Shown here in pieces: positions 51,491-59,617 of a DNA stretch of 64,000 bases; position 1 is the first letter of the stretch, and every line of letters begins with the position of its first letter. Under the pieces are notes generated by a model. That model saw only the letters and a list, made by a program, of their open reading frames with translations, was not told the DNA's origin and searched no databases. Source of the stretch: Aldehydirespirator sp965203635 (GTDB taxonomy: Bacteria > Actinomycetota > Acidimicrobiia > Acidimicrobiales > Aldehydirespiratoraceae). Location of the stretch: positions 1,240,001-1,304,000 of the forward strand of contig OZ241903.1 in NCBI GenBank assembly GCA_965203635.1. The letters are read 5' to 3'. Made by a program: the position numbers and the translations under genes.

Positions 51491-52885
51491 TCAGACCACG
51501 GGCCAGCGGGGGGTGGCGAACTGGGCTAGGCCGGTGCGCTCGGCTGCGGTTGCGGCCGCCTCCCGGCCTCGGGCCATGATGGCTCGGGCATCGAGATTGA
51601 CGAACTCGCCGCCCTCCACCACCACCCTGCCGTCGATCACCACGGTGTGGACCGAGTCGCCGCTCGCACCGTGGCCGAGGTTCGACAGCGGGTTGTGCAG
51701 CGGCACCCATTCGGGCCGGTCGAGGTCGAACAGCAGGAGGTCGGCCCGCTTTCCCACCTCCAGCGAGCCGACCTCGTCGTCCCACAGCACCGAGCGGGCA
51801 CCGTCGATGGTGAGATGCTCGAGGATGGTCTCGGCCGGCATCAGCGAGGCATCCTCGAAGATGTCGCGGTACACCCGGAAGTACTGGGCGATGCGCAGGA
51901 TGTCGGTGGTGTGCGAGCAGGCGCCGATGTCGGTGCCCACGCCCACGGTCACGCCCCGCTCCAGCAGCTTGAGGTGGGTGGCCCGCTGCAGCCCGCCCCA
52001 GCCGAACACCGCGCTGGCCGTCGGGCACATCGACACCTTCACGTCGCGCTGGGCCAGCAGGTCGCACTCCTCGTCGGTGAGGAAGTGGCAGTGGACCAGC
52101 TGCACGTTGGAGCCCAGCACGCCGTTGCGCTCGTAACGGGCGATGGGGCGCTCGCCGTCGAACACCCGCTGGTGGTGCTCCACCGAGTCGCGGTTGGAGA
52201 TCATGTGGGACACGATGCCGGTGCCGTGCTCGGCGGCCAGCCCCGCGATCGACCGGCACAGGCGGTCCGACACCATGCGCTCGGTGCGCAGCGAGAACCA
52301 GGGCCGCACCCGGCCGGAGGCCGCACCCCGATACGACTCGACGAAGGCCAGCCCGTCGGCGATGGCGTCGTCGGTGGTGGAGTCGAAGGTGCCCGGCATG
52401 GCCCGGCCCCCGGCCATGTCGGTGAGCGAGCGGGCCAGCACCGCCCGGCAACCGATCTCGTCGGCGGCCCGGGCCGAGTTCTCCGGATTCTGCGAGCCCG
52501 GGTCGCACACCGTGGTCGTGCCGTGGCGGACCGACTCCAACAGCGCGCACATGGCCGCCAGGTAAGCCTCCTCGTCGGTGACACCGGCCTCCATCGGATA
52601 GCAGCGGTCATGGAGGAACACCTTGAGGGGCACGTCGTCGCCTAGGCCCCGCACGAAGAAGGGGGCCAGGTGCTGGTGGTTGTCGATGAAGCCGGGGGTG
52701 ATCAGCCGGCCGCGGGCGTCGATGGTGCGGACCGCAGTGCGGTAGCCGGCGGCCTCGACCTCGGCGGTGGGGCCGACCGCCTTGATCTCGCCGCCGTCGA
52801 CGGCCACCGCGCCGTCGCGCACCATGCGGCGCTCGGGGTCCATGGTGATGAGCCAGTCGGCGTTGCGCACCAGCATGTCGATCAT
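51491..52885 (-). CDS. Amidohydrolase (TrzA/AtzF-guanine deaminase-type)
   Basis: A 464-residue cyclic amidohydrolase. It has the metal motif TPGFIDNHQHL, then VQLVHCHFLTDEE (ring-binding His pair) and VGVGTDIGACSH with the metal Asp. The C-terminal beta sandwich (VGSLEVGKRADLLLFD) is typical. The family deaminates or dechlorinates heterocycles such as guanine, cytosine and triazines. It lies at the end of the minus-strand operon that begins with the VOC gene. Its ribosome site and start (GGAGGCTGAGCGCATGATCG) are duplicated 100 bp upstream. Confidence 0.88.
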   Translation of the reverse strand: MIDMLVRNADWLITMDPERRMVRDGAVAVDGGEIKAVGPTAEVEAAGYRTAVRTIDARGRLITPGFIDNHQHLAPFFVRGLGDDVPLKVFLHDRCYPMEAGVTDEEAYLAAMCALLESVRHGTTTVCDPGSQNPENSARAADEIGCRAVLARSLTDMAGGRAMPGTFDSTTDDAIADGLAFVESYRGAASGRVRPWFSLRTERMVSDRLCRSIAGLAAEHGTGIVSHMISNRDSVEHHQRVFDGERPIARYERNGVLGSNVQLVHCHFLTDEECDLLAQRDVKVSMCPTASAVFGWGGLQRATHLKLLERGVTVGVGTDIGACSHTTDILRIAQYFRVYRDIFEDASLMPAETILEHLTIDGARSVLWDDEVGSLEVGKRADLLLFDLDRPEWVPLHNPLSNLGHGASGDSVHTVVIDGRVVVEGGEFVNLDARAIMARGREAAATAAERTGLAQFATPRWPVV

Positions 52886-53001
52886 GCGCTCAGCCTCCTG
52901 GTCTCCCGCTCTTGTTCGCTTCGCTCACGGGCCGCTCGGGCCACGGCTTCGCTAGACACCGGCTTTCCTCGCCCGCATCGATCATCCGCTCAGCCTCCTG
53001 G
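52879..53001. repeat. Dispersed element inserted in a duplicated stop/start junction
   Basis: A 23-bp sequence (CGATCATGCGCTCAGCCTCC...) at 52879-52901 recurs with one change at 52979-53001. Between them are 77 bp with the CCCGCTCTTGTTCGCTTCGC core. Read on the minus strand, each copy contains GGAGGCTGA, four bases, then ATGATCGA: the end of one gene and the start of the next. The upstream copy ends the epimerase, the downstream one starts the amidohydrolase. A 31-codon ORF (from ATG 52985) crosses the insert. Confidence 0.85.
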
Positions 53002-53943
53002 GTTCCGGCTTCTGAGCTCGTAGGCGTAGTGGCTCAACCCGGCCTCCATGTCGAAGGTGGGCTTCCAGCCCAGTCCGGCCTCGGTGTGGGACAGGTCGAG
53101 CGGGTCGCCGGCCGACACCGCGGGAGGCGCGCCCGGGATCACCTGCACCTTGAAGTCTCCGACGATCCGCCGAGCGGCGGTCACCAGATCGTCGAAGGAG
53201 GTGATGGTGCCGGTGCCGACGTTGAAGACGGGCTTGTCGGGCAGGTCCACGGTGGCGGCCAGGTCGGCGGCCCGGCCCACGTCGAGGTCGTACACGTACT
53301 CGAAGTCCATGGTGTGTTCCTGCTTGACGAAGGCGGTCTGCCCCGCCATACCGGCCTCGAGCAGGGCCTGGATCTTGGATCCGAAGGATCCACCCGAGAA
53401 GTGCCCGTAGCCGTAGGCGTTGGCCGGCCGCAGGATGGCCAGCTCGAAGCCGAACTCCTTCTGGTAACTCTCGGCGGCCAGCTCCTTGATGACCTTCGAG
53501 TTGCCGTAGGCCCGTCCCGGCCCCCGGGGCGCGTCCTCGGTGATGGGCGCGCCCCGGGCCCGGCGGCGGTCGTACACCGCGAAGCTGCTGATGTGGACCA
53601 GCCGGCGCACCCGGGCGAGCCGCACCGCCTCCAGGACGTTGATCGTGCCGGTGACGTTGACCTCGAGCCCGGTGTAGAGCGGCCGCGACACGCTGTCGCC
53701 GATCAGCCCGGCGGTGTGCACGACCGTCTCCACCTTGTGCTCCCGCATGGCCGTGACCAGCGCCGACAGGTCGCGGATGTCGGCCCTCACGGTGGGGATG
53801 TCGGTCGCGATCGGCCCCAGACGCTCTCGCAGGTACTCGTCTCGGGACTGCATGTCCAGGAAGACGACCGACTCGCCCCTCTGGAGGGCGCAGCGGGCGA
53901 AAGACGTGCCCACCAGTCCGATTCCGGTCACCAGTGTGGTCAT
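52990..53943 (-). CDS. NAD-dependent epimerase/dehydratase-family protein
   Basis: A 317-residue extended SDR. It starts MTTLVTGIGLVGTSFARCAL (GxGxxG-like), keeps HISSFAVYD, and has YGNSK as the catalytic YxxxK, then LRPANAYGYGH. Members act on nucleotide sugars, but also on hydroxyacid or lactone intermediates. It is coupled to a RidA gene upstream by ATGA and to the amidohydrolase downstream across the duplicated junction. Confidence 0.88.
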   Translation of the reverse strand: MTTLVTGIGLVGTSFARCALQRGESVVFLDMQSRDEYLRERLGPIATDIPTVRADIRDLSALVTAMREHKVETVVHTAGLIGDSVSRPLYTGLEVNVTGTINVLEAVRLARVRRLVHISSFAVYDRRRARGAPITEDAPRGPGRAYGNSKVIKELAAESYQKEFGFELAILRPANAYGYGHFSGGSFGSKIQALLEAGMAGQTAFVKQEHTMDFEYVYDLDVGRAADLAATVDLPDKPVFNVGTGTITSFDDLVTAARRIVGDFKVQVIPGAPPAVSAGDPLDLSHTEAGLGWKPTFDMEAGLSHYAYELRSRNPGG

Positions 53944-54422
53944 GGGTCCGACACCTCGAACTCCCCGCTGATCTCGACCGGCTGCTGGCGGGGCAGGCTG
54001 GCCATGCCCACCGCGGCTCTCGCGTGGCGGCCCCGCTCGGGGCCGAACAGCTCGAAGAACAGATCCGAGGCCCCGTCCACCACCTTGGGCATCAGCTCGA
54101 ACTCCGGCGTGCAATTCACCATGCCCAGCAACCGCACCACCCGGCCGACGCGGTCGAGGTCGCCGAGCTCGGCCCGCAGGGTGGCCAGGATGGACAGCCC
54201 GCAGGCCCTGGCCACCTCGTAGCCCTGCTCGACATCCAGCTCGGCTCCGAGCTTGCCCCGGCGCACGATGTCCATGCCGGGATGATGGGGACCGTGGCCC
54301 GACACGAACAGGACACCGCCGACCCGCACGCATCCCTGACGGTTCTCGCTGGGGAACCGGCGGGGCTCGGGCAGGCTCAGACCCATCACGGCCAGCCTGG
54401 CCTCGATCGCACCGGCCGGCAT
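53940..54422 (-). CDS. RidA/YjgF-family protein
   Basis: A 160-residue RidA homologue: GCVRVGGVLFVSGHGPHHPG, DLFFELFGPERGRHARAAVG with the carboxylate-binding Arg, and an EISGEFEV end strand. It is more distant from classical RidA than the copy at 33267 and belongs to the longer form with an N-terminal 'PeprrfPs..r' segment. An imine or enamine hydrolase role after the flavin monooxygenase is likely. ATG 54422 shares one base with the upstream stop (TGATG). Confidence 0.87.
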   Translation of the reverse strand: MPAGAIEARLAVMGLSLPEPRRFPSENRQGCVRVGGVLFVSGHGPHHPGMDIVRRGKLGAELDVEQGYEVARACGLSILATLRAELGDLDRVGRVVRLLGMVNCTPEFELMPKVVDGASDLFFELFGPERGRHARAAVGMASLPRQQPVEISGEFEVSDP

Positions 54423-55630
54423 CAGCGGATCTCCCCGGCTTCGCGCACGCTGGAGATCAGCGAAGCCCTCAACAGGAACTCGCGGGCCAGGGCGGGGTCG
54501 TCGGCGGCCCGGCGCAGCTCGTCGCGGTTGCGCCGCCGCGTGTCCGGGTCGGCCTCGGCCATCAGCTTCTTGTTGCGGATGGTGATGGCCTGAACATGGG
54601 CCACGGCCACATGCCGGCGCTGGCGAACGTACCGGTCGAGCACCTCGTCGCCGGCGTCGCCCCTCAGCACAGCCGACAGCTTGGCGGCCAGGTTCACCGC
54701 GTCGTGGATGCCGCTGTTCATGCCCATGGCGCCGATGGGGCTGTTGACGTGGGCCGCGTCGCCGGCCAGCAGCACCCGCCCCGCCCGGAACGTCTCAGCC
54801 ACCCGCTGGTGCACGGTGTAGAGGGACTTGGACACCACCTCGTAGGGCTCGCCGGTCGGATGGAACCTCTGCAGCCCGGCCTCGATGACGTCGTCGTCGA
54901 GGAGGGAGTCGGGGTCGGCGTCGACATCGGCGGGCAGCACCACCCGCCAGAAGTCGGTCCACCTGAACAGGTTGGCCCACTCGACCGGGTCGAGGATGTA
55001 GTTGCGCAGGCCGTAGGGCTGCAGCGAGTCGAAGTCGAACACCACGCTGAGCGTCATGGTGCGGTCGGGGAAGGCGAAGCCCTCGAAGTCGATGCCGAGC
55101 TGCTTGCGCACGACGCTGTGGGCTCCCTCGCACCCGACAAGGTGAGTGCCCCGCAGCGCCTGCCGCTCGCCGTCGGCGGTCTCGGTCACCGCGGTGACCG
55201 AGTCGCCGTCCTGTTCGAAGCCGACCAGTTCGGTGCCGACCCGGACCTCGATCAGGTCGGTGTCCGATGCCATCTTCAGGGCCTCTTCGATCAGCTTCAG
55301 GCGGTCGCACTGCAGCGCGTGGGGGAAGCGGGTGTCGCCGGCCAGCACGGCGTGGTCGAACACCGCTATCGGCTCGGGGTCGCCGCGGTCCCAGTAATGC
55401 ACCAGGGGAGCCACCAGCCCGCGGCGCTCGAGGCGCTCGTACAGGCCGATGTCGTCGAGCATCTCCAGCGTGGCCGCGTGGATCGTGCCGGCCCGGCGGA
55501 CCTGGTCGAGCAGGTCCACCAGCTTCTCGACCACCAGCACCCGGTGGCCGCGCCCGGCCAGCGACAGGGCCAGCACCAACCCCACCGGGCCGGCGCCGGC
55601 GATGATCACCCGGTCTTCAGCTTTCGTCAC
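54422..55630 (-). CDS. FAD-dependent aromatic-ring-type monooxygenase
   Basis: A 402-residue group A flavin monooxygenase. The first strand VIIAGAGPVGLVLALSLAGR is the GxGxxG site, a DG motif is at VGCEGAHSVVRKQLG, and the GD motif is at GRVLLAGDAAHVNSPIGAMG then MNSGIHDAVNLA. Enzymes of this type hydroxylate phenols, aminobenzoates or similar rings with NAD(P)H and oxygen. GTG 55630 puts the Rossmann strand at the N-terminus; ATG 55657 is an alternative. It is the second gene of an operon led by a VOC protein, which may be its dioxygenase partner. Confidence 0.92.
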   Translation of the reverse strand: MTKAEDRVIIAGAGPVGLVLALSLAGRGHRVLVVEKLVDLLDQVRRAGTIHAATLEMLDDIGLYERLERRGLVAPLVHYWDRGDPEPIAVFDHAVLAGDTRFPHALQCDRLKLIEEALKMASDTDLIEVRVGTELVGFEQDGDSVTAVTETADGERQALRGTHLVGCEGAHSVVRKQLGIDFEGFAFPDRTMTLSVVFDFDSLQPYGLRNYILDPVEWANLFRWTDFWRVVLPADVDADPDSLLDDDVIEAGLQRFHPTGEPYEVVSKSLYTVHQRVAETFRAGRVLLAGDAAHVNSPIGAMGMNSGIHDAVNLAAKLSAVLRGDAGDEVLDRYVRQRRHVAVAHVQAITIRNKKLMAEADPDTRRRNRDELRRAADDPALAREFLLRASLISSVREAGEIR

Positions 55631-56072
55631 CCGACTCCCCGGTTCCTGCAGCGTCATCCGGAACGGGGCAGCGCACGGCGCCCACCCAGCCGGAGGTGGT
55701 GAGATCGAACACCAGGCCGTCGGGCGTGCGGTACTTGACCTCGTAGTAGCGGTTGGGCTCGTCGGGCCTCCGGCCCCGCAGGTGCTCGGCCCCGGCCCGC
55801 TCCACCTGTTCGGAGGCCTCTTCGAGGTCGTCTACCCACATTCCGAAGTGGTAGAGCCCGTAGAAGGGCTCCGAGGCGTCGCCGGCTTCGGTGATCCCGA
55901 CGACGGGATCGTCGCCGAAGTGCAGCAGGGCGACATTCATCACGCCATCGGTCATGTAGACGCCACGGCCGGCGTCACCGGCCTTGGTCATGCCGAAAGC
56001 CTCCTCGAAGAAGGCCTGGGCCCTGGCCACATCGGGCACGGAAATGGCGATATGCCGAAGCTGGGCAGCCAC
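55617..56072 (-). CDS. VOC-family (glyoxalase/extradiol dioxygenase-like) protein
   Basis: A 151-residue protein. LRHIAISVPDVARAQAFFEE begins the first beta-alpha-beta module and YHFGMWVDDLEEASEQVERA the second, with RTPDGLVFDLTTSGW at the end; His, His and Glu/Asp positions suit a metal site. It may open or isomerise the product of the coupled flavin monooxygenase. GTG 56072 lies 11 bp after a GTATAC site on the minus strand, so it is first in a five-gene operon. Confidence 0.88.
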   Translation of the reverse strand: MAAQLRHIAISVPDVARAQAFFEEAFGMTKAGDAGRGVYMTDGVMNVALLHFGDDPVVGITEAGDASEPFYGLYHFGMWVDDLEEASEQVERAGAEHLRGRRPDEPNRYYEVKYRTPDGLVFDLTTSGWVGAVRCPVPDDAAGTGESGDES

Positions 56073-56083
56073 GGCGACCGACT

Positions 56084-56089
56084 GTATAC
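56084..56089 (-). promoter_or_regulatory. GTATAC site before the VOC-monooxygenase operon
   Basis: Read on the minus strand, GGTTGTATACAGTCGG lies 11 bp before the GTG at 56072. TATACA there is at a distance fitting a very short or absent leader. Confidence 0.65.
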
Positions 56090-56243
56090 AACCGCCGCGG
56101 GCCGTAACAATCGAGGACCGACTCACCGAGGGCGCGGCCAGGAGACCCGGCGTTGTCAATCCGCTATGTCTCAGTTACATTGAAAGATAATGACAGCATA
56201 TATCAGGGAGCTTGTGAACATGCGCAAGAAAGGGAGGAGCCGC

Positions 56244-56600
56244 GTGGGCACATTCAACTGGCCGATCCGACTCGAGAGCATTGACGGCAGGCAGTCGCTA
56301 CAACTCGACGCGTTGGTGGACACTGGCAGCTTCTACACGATCGTGCCCACCAGCCTGCTGAAGAGCCTGGAGACCGTACCGACCGAGAAAGTCGGGCTTG
56401 AACTGGCTGACGGGAGGCGCGTCCTCTGGGACATCGGCGAGGCCCGGGCCATGGTCTACGGCCGCAGCGTCACAACCCTGGTGGCCTTCGGTGAGGATGA
56501 TGTCGATCCCGTGTTGGGGGCCTACACGCTCGAGGGACTCCGCCTGTCGGTCGATCCGTTCAAAGAGACTCTCGTGCCCATCCCTTACGCGCGGGCGTAG
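56244..56600 (+). CDS. Clan AA aspartic protease-like small protein
   Basis: A 118-residue protein with LDALVDTGSFYTIVP, the DTG motif of retropepsin-like (clan AA) proteases, which work as dimers. The rest is beta-rich (VGLELADGRRVLWDIGEARA, VLGAYTLEGLRLSVDP). GTG 56244 is chosen because AGGGAGGAG precedes it at ideal distance; a longer form from ATG 56190 is possible. Such bacterial proteins are uncharacterised. The leader is AT-richer than usual, hinting at acquisition. A gamma-glutamyltransferase gene follows after 53 bp. Confidence 0.78.
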   Translation: MGTFNWPIRLESIDGRQSLQLDALVDTGSFYTIVPTSLLKSLETVPTEKVGLELADGRRVLWDIGEARAMVYGRSVTTLVAFGEDDVDPVLGAYTLEGLRLSVDPFKETLVPIPYARA

Positions 56601-56653
56601 CGCCCTCGGCCGCCGATTCGCGGCTTGTTCCGCGAGGCGCGACACTAGGCGTC

Positions 56654-58192
56654 TTGCTCACCCGCGACGTCACTCCCAGCAGATCTCAGGCCGCACTGGC
56701 CGCCGGACATTCGGGCGCGACAGCGGCGGCCGTTCGTCTGCTTCGGGCCGGGGGATCGGCGGTCGACGCGGCCATCGCAGCCGATGCGGTCATGGGGGTG
56801 GTGGAACCCACCGGCACCGGGGTCGGCGGCGACTTGATGGCGGTGGTAGCCGCGGGCGAGGGCGTCGCGGTGCTCAACGGCAGCGGGCGCTCCGGGCGGC
56901 GCACCGACCCCGAGTCGGTGCCCGACAACGGCCACGGCTTCGTGCCCTCGGTCGGAGGCTGCGCAGTGACCGTGCCGGGGGCGGTGGCCGCGTGGCAGGA
57001 CCTGCACCGCCGGTTCGGCCGACTGCCGTGGCCAGACCTGTTCGAGGCCGCCATCGACGCCGCCGCCGACGGCGCCGCGGTCGGCGCGACCGGAAGCCGG
57101 CTGTGGGAGGGGGCCCGGGGCCGGCTCGACGCCGCGGGCGAGGCCCTCTACTTCGGGGCCGGCACCGCCCCGGCACCGGGCGAGCAGTGGCGCAACCCGA
57201 CCCTGGCCGCAGTCCTTGGGCAGATTGCGGCCGACGGCCCCGAAGGGCTGTACCGCGGCCGGCTGGCCCAAGCCATAGCCGAAGCCGCCACCGCCGCAGG
57301 CGGGAGCGTGCACGTCGACGACCTCGCCGACCATCGCAGCCAATGGGTTGAGCCGCTGCGGGCGGGCCTGGGCAGCCATGAGCTGATCACGGTGCCCCCA
57401 CCGTGCCAGGGGGCGGTGACCGCCCTGGCCGCCCAGTCGGTCCACGACCGGGGCTTGCTGAGCGCCACCGGCGGCGACGCAGGGGCCGAAGCGGCCGCGG
57501 CCATGGTCGAGGCCCTCGACCGGGCCTTCGCGGTGGCCCTCGACTGCCTGGCCGACCCCGACGCCGCCGACGTCCCCCACTACGACGAGATGCGAGCCCG
57601 GACGGCTATCGCGCCACGGCGCGGACCGATGCCGCTCGGGCCGGGGACGGTGTTCACGGTGGTCTTCACCGCGGACCAAGCGGTGGTGCTGACCTCCAGC
57701 GTGTGCGACCGGTTCGGCTCGGGCGTCACCGTGCCCGAGGGAGGGTTCGTGCTGCAGAGCCGGGGACGGGGCTTCTCCACCGACTTGCGCCATCCGAACG
57801 CGGTGGCTCCCAACAAGCGGCCCTACCACACGATCGTTCCCACGCTGGTGCTGGAGAACGGCCGGCCGATGCTCGGCATGGGGGTAGTGGGCGGGATCAT
57901 GCAGCCCCAGGGTCAGCTCCAGATCCTGCACCGGGTGCTGGGCGGCGCGGACCTTGCCTCCGCCGTGAACGCGGCCCGGTTCCGCCTGATCGGCGACGGG
58001 CAAGTAACTACCGAGGCAAGCCTGGAGCCGGAATGGCGAGCCGCCATCGGCGCGGCCGGCTACAAGCTGGTGGACACAGCCGACGTGATCGGCGGTTTCG
58101 GCGGCGCCCAAGCCGTCCTGCGAGCCGGAGACACACTCACCGCAGCCAGCGACCCCCGCCGAGACGGCACCTCGATGGTGACCGTGCTGTGA
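56654..58192 (+). CDS. Gamma-glutamyltransferase-family protein
   Basis: A 512-residue Ntn-hydrolase precursor. ALAAGHSGATAAAVRLLRAG, TGTGVGGDLMAVV and the small-subunit part GTVFTVVFTADQAVVLTSSV carry the family pattern, with a Thr at the expected autocleavage site (TVFTVV). PYHTIVPTLVLENGRPMLGM and MGVVGGIMQPQG match the C-terminal block. No signal peptide is seen, so it would act in the cytoplasm, unlike classical enzymes. It hydrolyses or transfers a gamma-glutamyl or acyl-amide group. It is better preserved than the paralogue at 7323. TTG 56654 is the only reasonable start seen. Confidence 0.88.
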   Translation: MLTRDVTPSRSQAALAAGHSGATAAAVRLLRAGGSAVDAAIAADAVMGVVEPTGTGVGGDLMAVVAAGEGVAVLNGSGRSGRRTDPESVPDNGHGFVPSVGGCAVTVPGAVAAWQDLHRRFGRLPWPDLFEAAIDAAADGAAVGATGSRLWEGARGRLDAAGEALYFGAGTAPAPGEQWRNPTLAAVLGQIAADGPEGLYRGRLAQAIAEAATAAGGSVHVDDLADHRSQWVEPLRAGLGSHELITVPPPCQGAVTALAAQSVHDRGLLSATGGDAGAEAAAAMVEALDRAFAVALDCLADPDAADVPHYDEMRARTAIAPRRGPMPLGPGTVFTVVFTADQAVVLTSSVCDRFGSGVTVPEGGFVLQSRGRGFSTDLRHPNAVAPNKRPYHTIVPTLVLENGRPMLGMGVVGGIMQPQGQLQILHRVLGGADLASAVNAARFRLIGDGQVTTEASLEPEWRAAIGAAGYKLVDTADVIGGFGGAQAVLRAGDTLTAASDPRRDGTSMVTVL

Positions 58193-58194
58193 TG

Positions 58195-58497
58195 TCAGCA
58201 GTCGGCCATCGCAGCCAGCGCCGCGCAGATGTCTGAGCGACGATGCGATATCGACCCGACACGCTCAGTCAGATGCGCCTTGAGAACGACTCGCAGGTTG
58301 TCGAAGGAGGCGACGCACGGATGGGCCAGACCGTCATCGACGTCCAGCGACACCTCGCTGGCAATCCCCCGGATCGTTCTGGTTACCGGAGCCACCACGA
58401 TCCTGTTCAGCACCGGGACCGCCTCGTTGCGGGTGACCACCAGCACCGGGCGGCGCCCCGCTTCGCTCTCCGCCCACCAGATGTCGCCCTGGACCAT
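58195..58497 (-). CDS. MazF/PemK-type toxin (mRNA endonuclease)
   Basis: A 100-residue protein: MVQGDIWWAE then GRRPVLVVTRNEA, IVVAPVTRTIRGIASEV and VASFDNLRVVLKAHLTERVG follow the MazF/PemK fold, with the usual Arg and Thr/Ser active-site residues. ATG 58497 lies 2 bp after the antitoxin stop; an upstream ATG 58515 would overlap it. It should cleave mRNA when freed from the antitoxin. Confidence 0.88.
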   Translation of the reverse strand: MVQGDIWWAESEAGRRPVLVVTRNEAVPVLNRIVVAPVTRTIRGIASEVSLDVDDGLAHPCVASFDNLRVVLKAHLTERVGSISHRRSDICAALAAMADC

Positions 58498-58499
58498 TG

Positions 58500-58757
58500 T
58501 CACCACTGCTCCCACGGCTCCTCGGCGATCATGGACCGGGTGCTCTCATCGGCCCATCGCAACTCTTCAGGGGTCTCGGGAACTCGACGGTATGCATCCG
58601 CGATGGCCTCCCCGACGAGCCGGCGCCGGCGCCGGTCGATCATGGCCTCCAACGCGAGCCTCACTGCGTCCGAGCGCGACTCCGCCTCACCGTTGTCGAC
58701 AATCTCGTCCAGCTGGGCGACGAGTTCATCGTCCACTCTTGTAACTAGTTGCGCCAT
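58500..58757 (-). CDS. Ribbon-helix-helix antitoxin of the MazF/PemK pair
   Basis: An 85-residue protein. QLVTRVDDELVAQLDEIVDN followed by SRSDAVRLALEAMIDRRRR is a CopG-like RHH DNA-binding domain. The acidic tail (PETPEELRWADESTRSMIAE) would wrap the toxin. It should repress its own promoter. The leader carries two direct copies of TTCTGCAT, possible half-sites. ATG 58757. Confidence 0.87.
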   Translation of the reverse strand: MAQLVTRVDDELVAQLDEIVDNGEAESRSDAVRLALEAMIDRRRRRLVGEAIADAYRRVPETPEELRWADESTRSMIAEEPWEQW

Positions 58758-58795
58758 GCAGAAAGCATAGCAATACGCAATGCAGAAGGAGGGCG

Positions 58796-59491
58796 CTACC
58801 TCGGCAGGCCGTTGAGCCAGTCGATGACGTGGTCCAGGGGGGCCACGTCGGCGTACTTCATGTGCAGGTCGAGCAGGTTGACCTTGTGGGAGATCTGGCT
58901 GCGGTCGGCGACGCACTCGAAGGGGATGACCACGTCGAAGTTGTACTGGAAGGCGTCCACCGCAGTGGCCCGCACGCAGCCGCTGGTGGTCATGCCGGTG
59001 ACCACAACCGTGTCAACCTTGTCGTAGACCAGCAGGGCGGCCAACTCGGTGCCGAAGAACCCGCTCGGCTTGTGGTGCTTGCACACCACCATCTCGCCCG
59101 GCTTCGGGGCCAGCTCGTCCACAATCACATCGCCCGGAGGCAGATCCGGGTCGGGCGGACGGCGCCCCACCGTCTTCCAGCGGCCCTTCTGGCCTGGAGC
59201 GGCCGCGTGGCTGGGATCCTCGTACATCTTGGTGAAGTACACGGGGTAGCCGAACCGGCGAACCTCGTCCAGCAGCCGGACGTTGGCGTCGACCGCGGGC
59301 CAGCCGGTATCAGAGTTGCCGGTGGGCCAGCGGCTATCCACGAAAGCCCACGTCATGTCGACCACGAGCAGTGCCGGTGACGTGCCCGCGCTGATGGCCC
59401 GGAACTCGTCGCCACTGAAGGTGTCCCCGTACCCGGCTGCGAGGTAACGGGCTATGTCGTCGGGGGGTATGGCATCGTGCCAGGGGTACAT
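58796..59491 (-). CDS. Isochorismatase-like cysteine hydrolase
   Basis: A 231-residue protein with the triad of the family: Asp in ALLVVDMTWAFVD, Lys in VVCKHHKPSGFFGTEL, and Cys in VTGMTTSGCVRATAVDA. The sequence is close to N-carbamoylsarcosine and maleamate amidohydrolase types. It hydrolyses a small amide, releasing ammonia, a reasonable late step in N-heterocycle or aminoaromatic breakdown. It lies alone on the minus strand after the ABC binding-protein gene; a terminator hairpin separates them. Confidence 0.9.
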   Translation of the reverse strand: MYPWHDAIPPDDIARYLAAGYGDTFSGDEFRAISAGTSPALLVVDMTWAFVDSRWPTGNSDTGWPAVDANVRLLDEVRRFGYPVYFTKMYEDPSHAAAPGQKGRWKTVGRRPPDPDLPPGDVIVDELAPKPGEMVVCKHHKPSGFFGTELAALLVYDKVDTVVVTGMTTSGCVRATAVDAFQYNFDVVIPFECVADRSQISHKVNLLDLHMKYADVAPLDHVIDWLNGLPR

Positions 59492-59546
59492 GGGCCGGCC
59501 ACCCCTCAGTCAGCGCTCATGGCGCCAACCGCTTCTGGGAAGCCCA

Positions 59547-59587
59547 CGAGGGAGCACGACCGGTCCTCATCAGGTCGTGCTCCCTCG
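59547..59587 (-). terminator. Strong hairpin after the ABC binding-protein gene
   Basis: CGAGGGAGCACGACC (59547-59561) and GGTCGTGCTCCCTCG (59573-59587) are a perfect 15-bp inverted repeat with an 11-nt loop, 31 bp beyond the stop of the binding-protein gene. No T-run follows in either direction, which is normal for high-GC actinobacteria. Confidence 0.8.
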
Positions 59588-59617
59588 CAGGTGGAGGGGA
59601 CCGTTAGACCTCTACGA

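Noticed and set aside
29176..59491. A rut-type pyrimidine degradation operon (LLM, isochorismatase and RidA proteins present)
   Set aside because: The three genes are scattered in different operons, the LLM proteins are of the F420-type subgroup, and other rut genes are missing.
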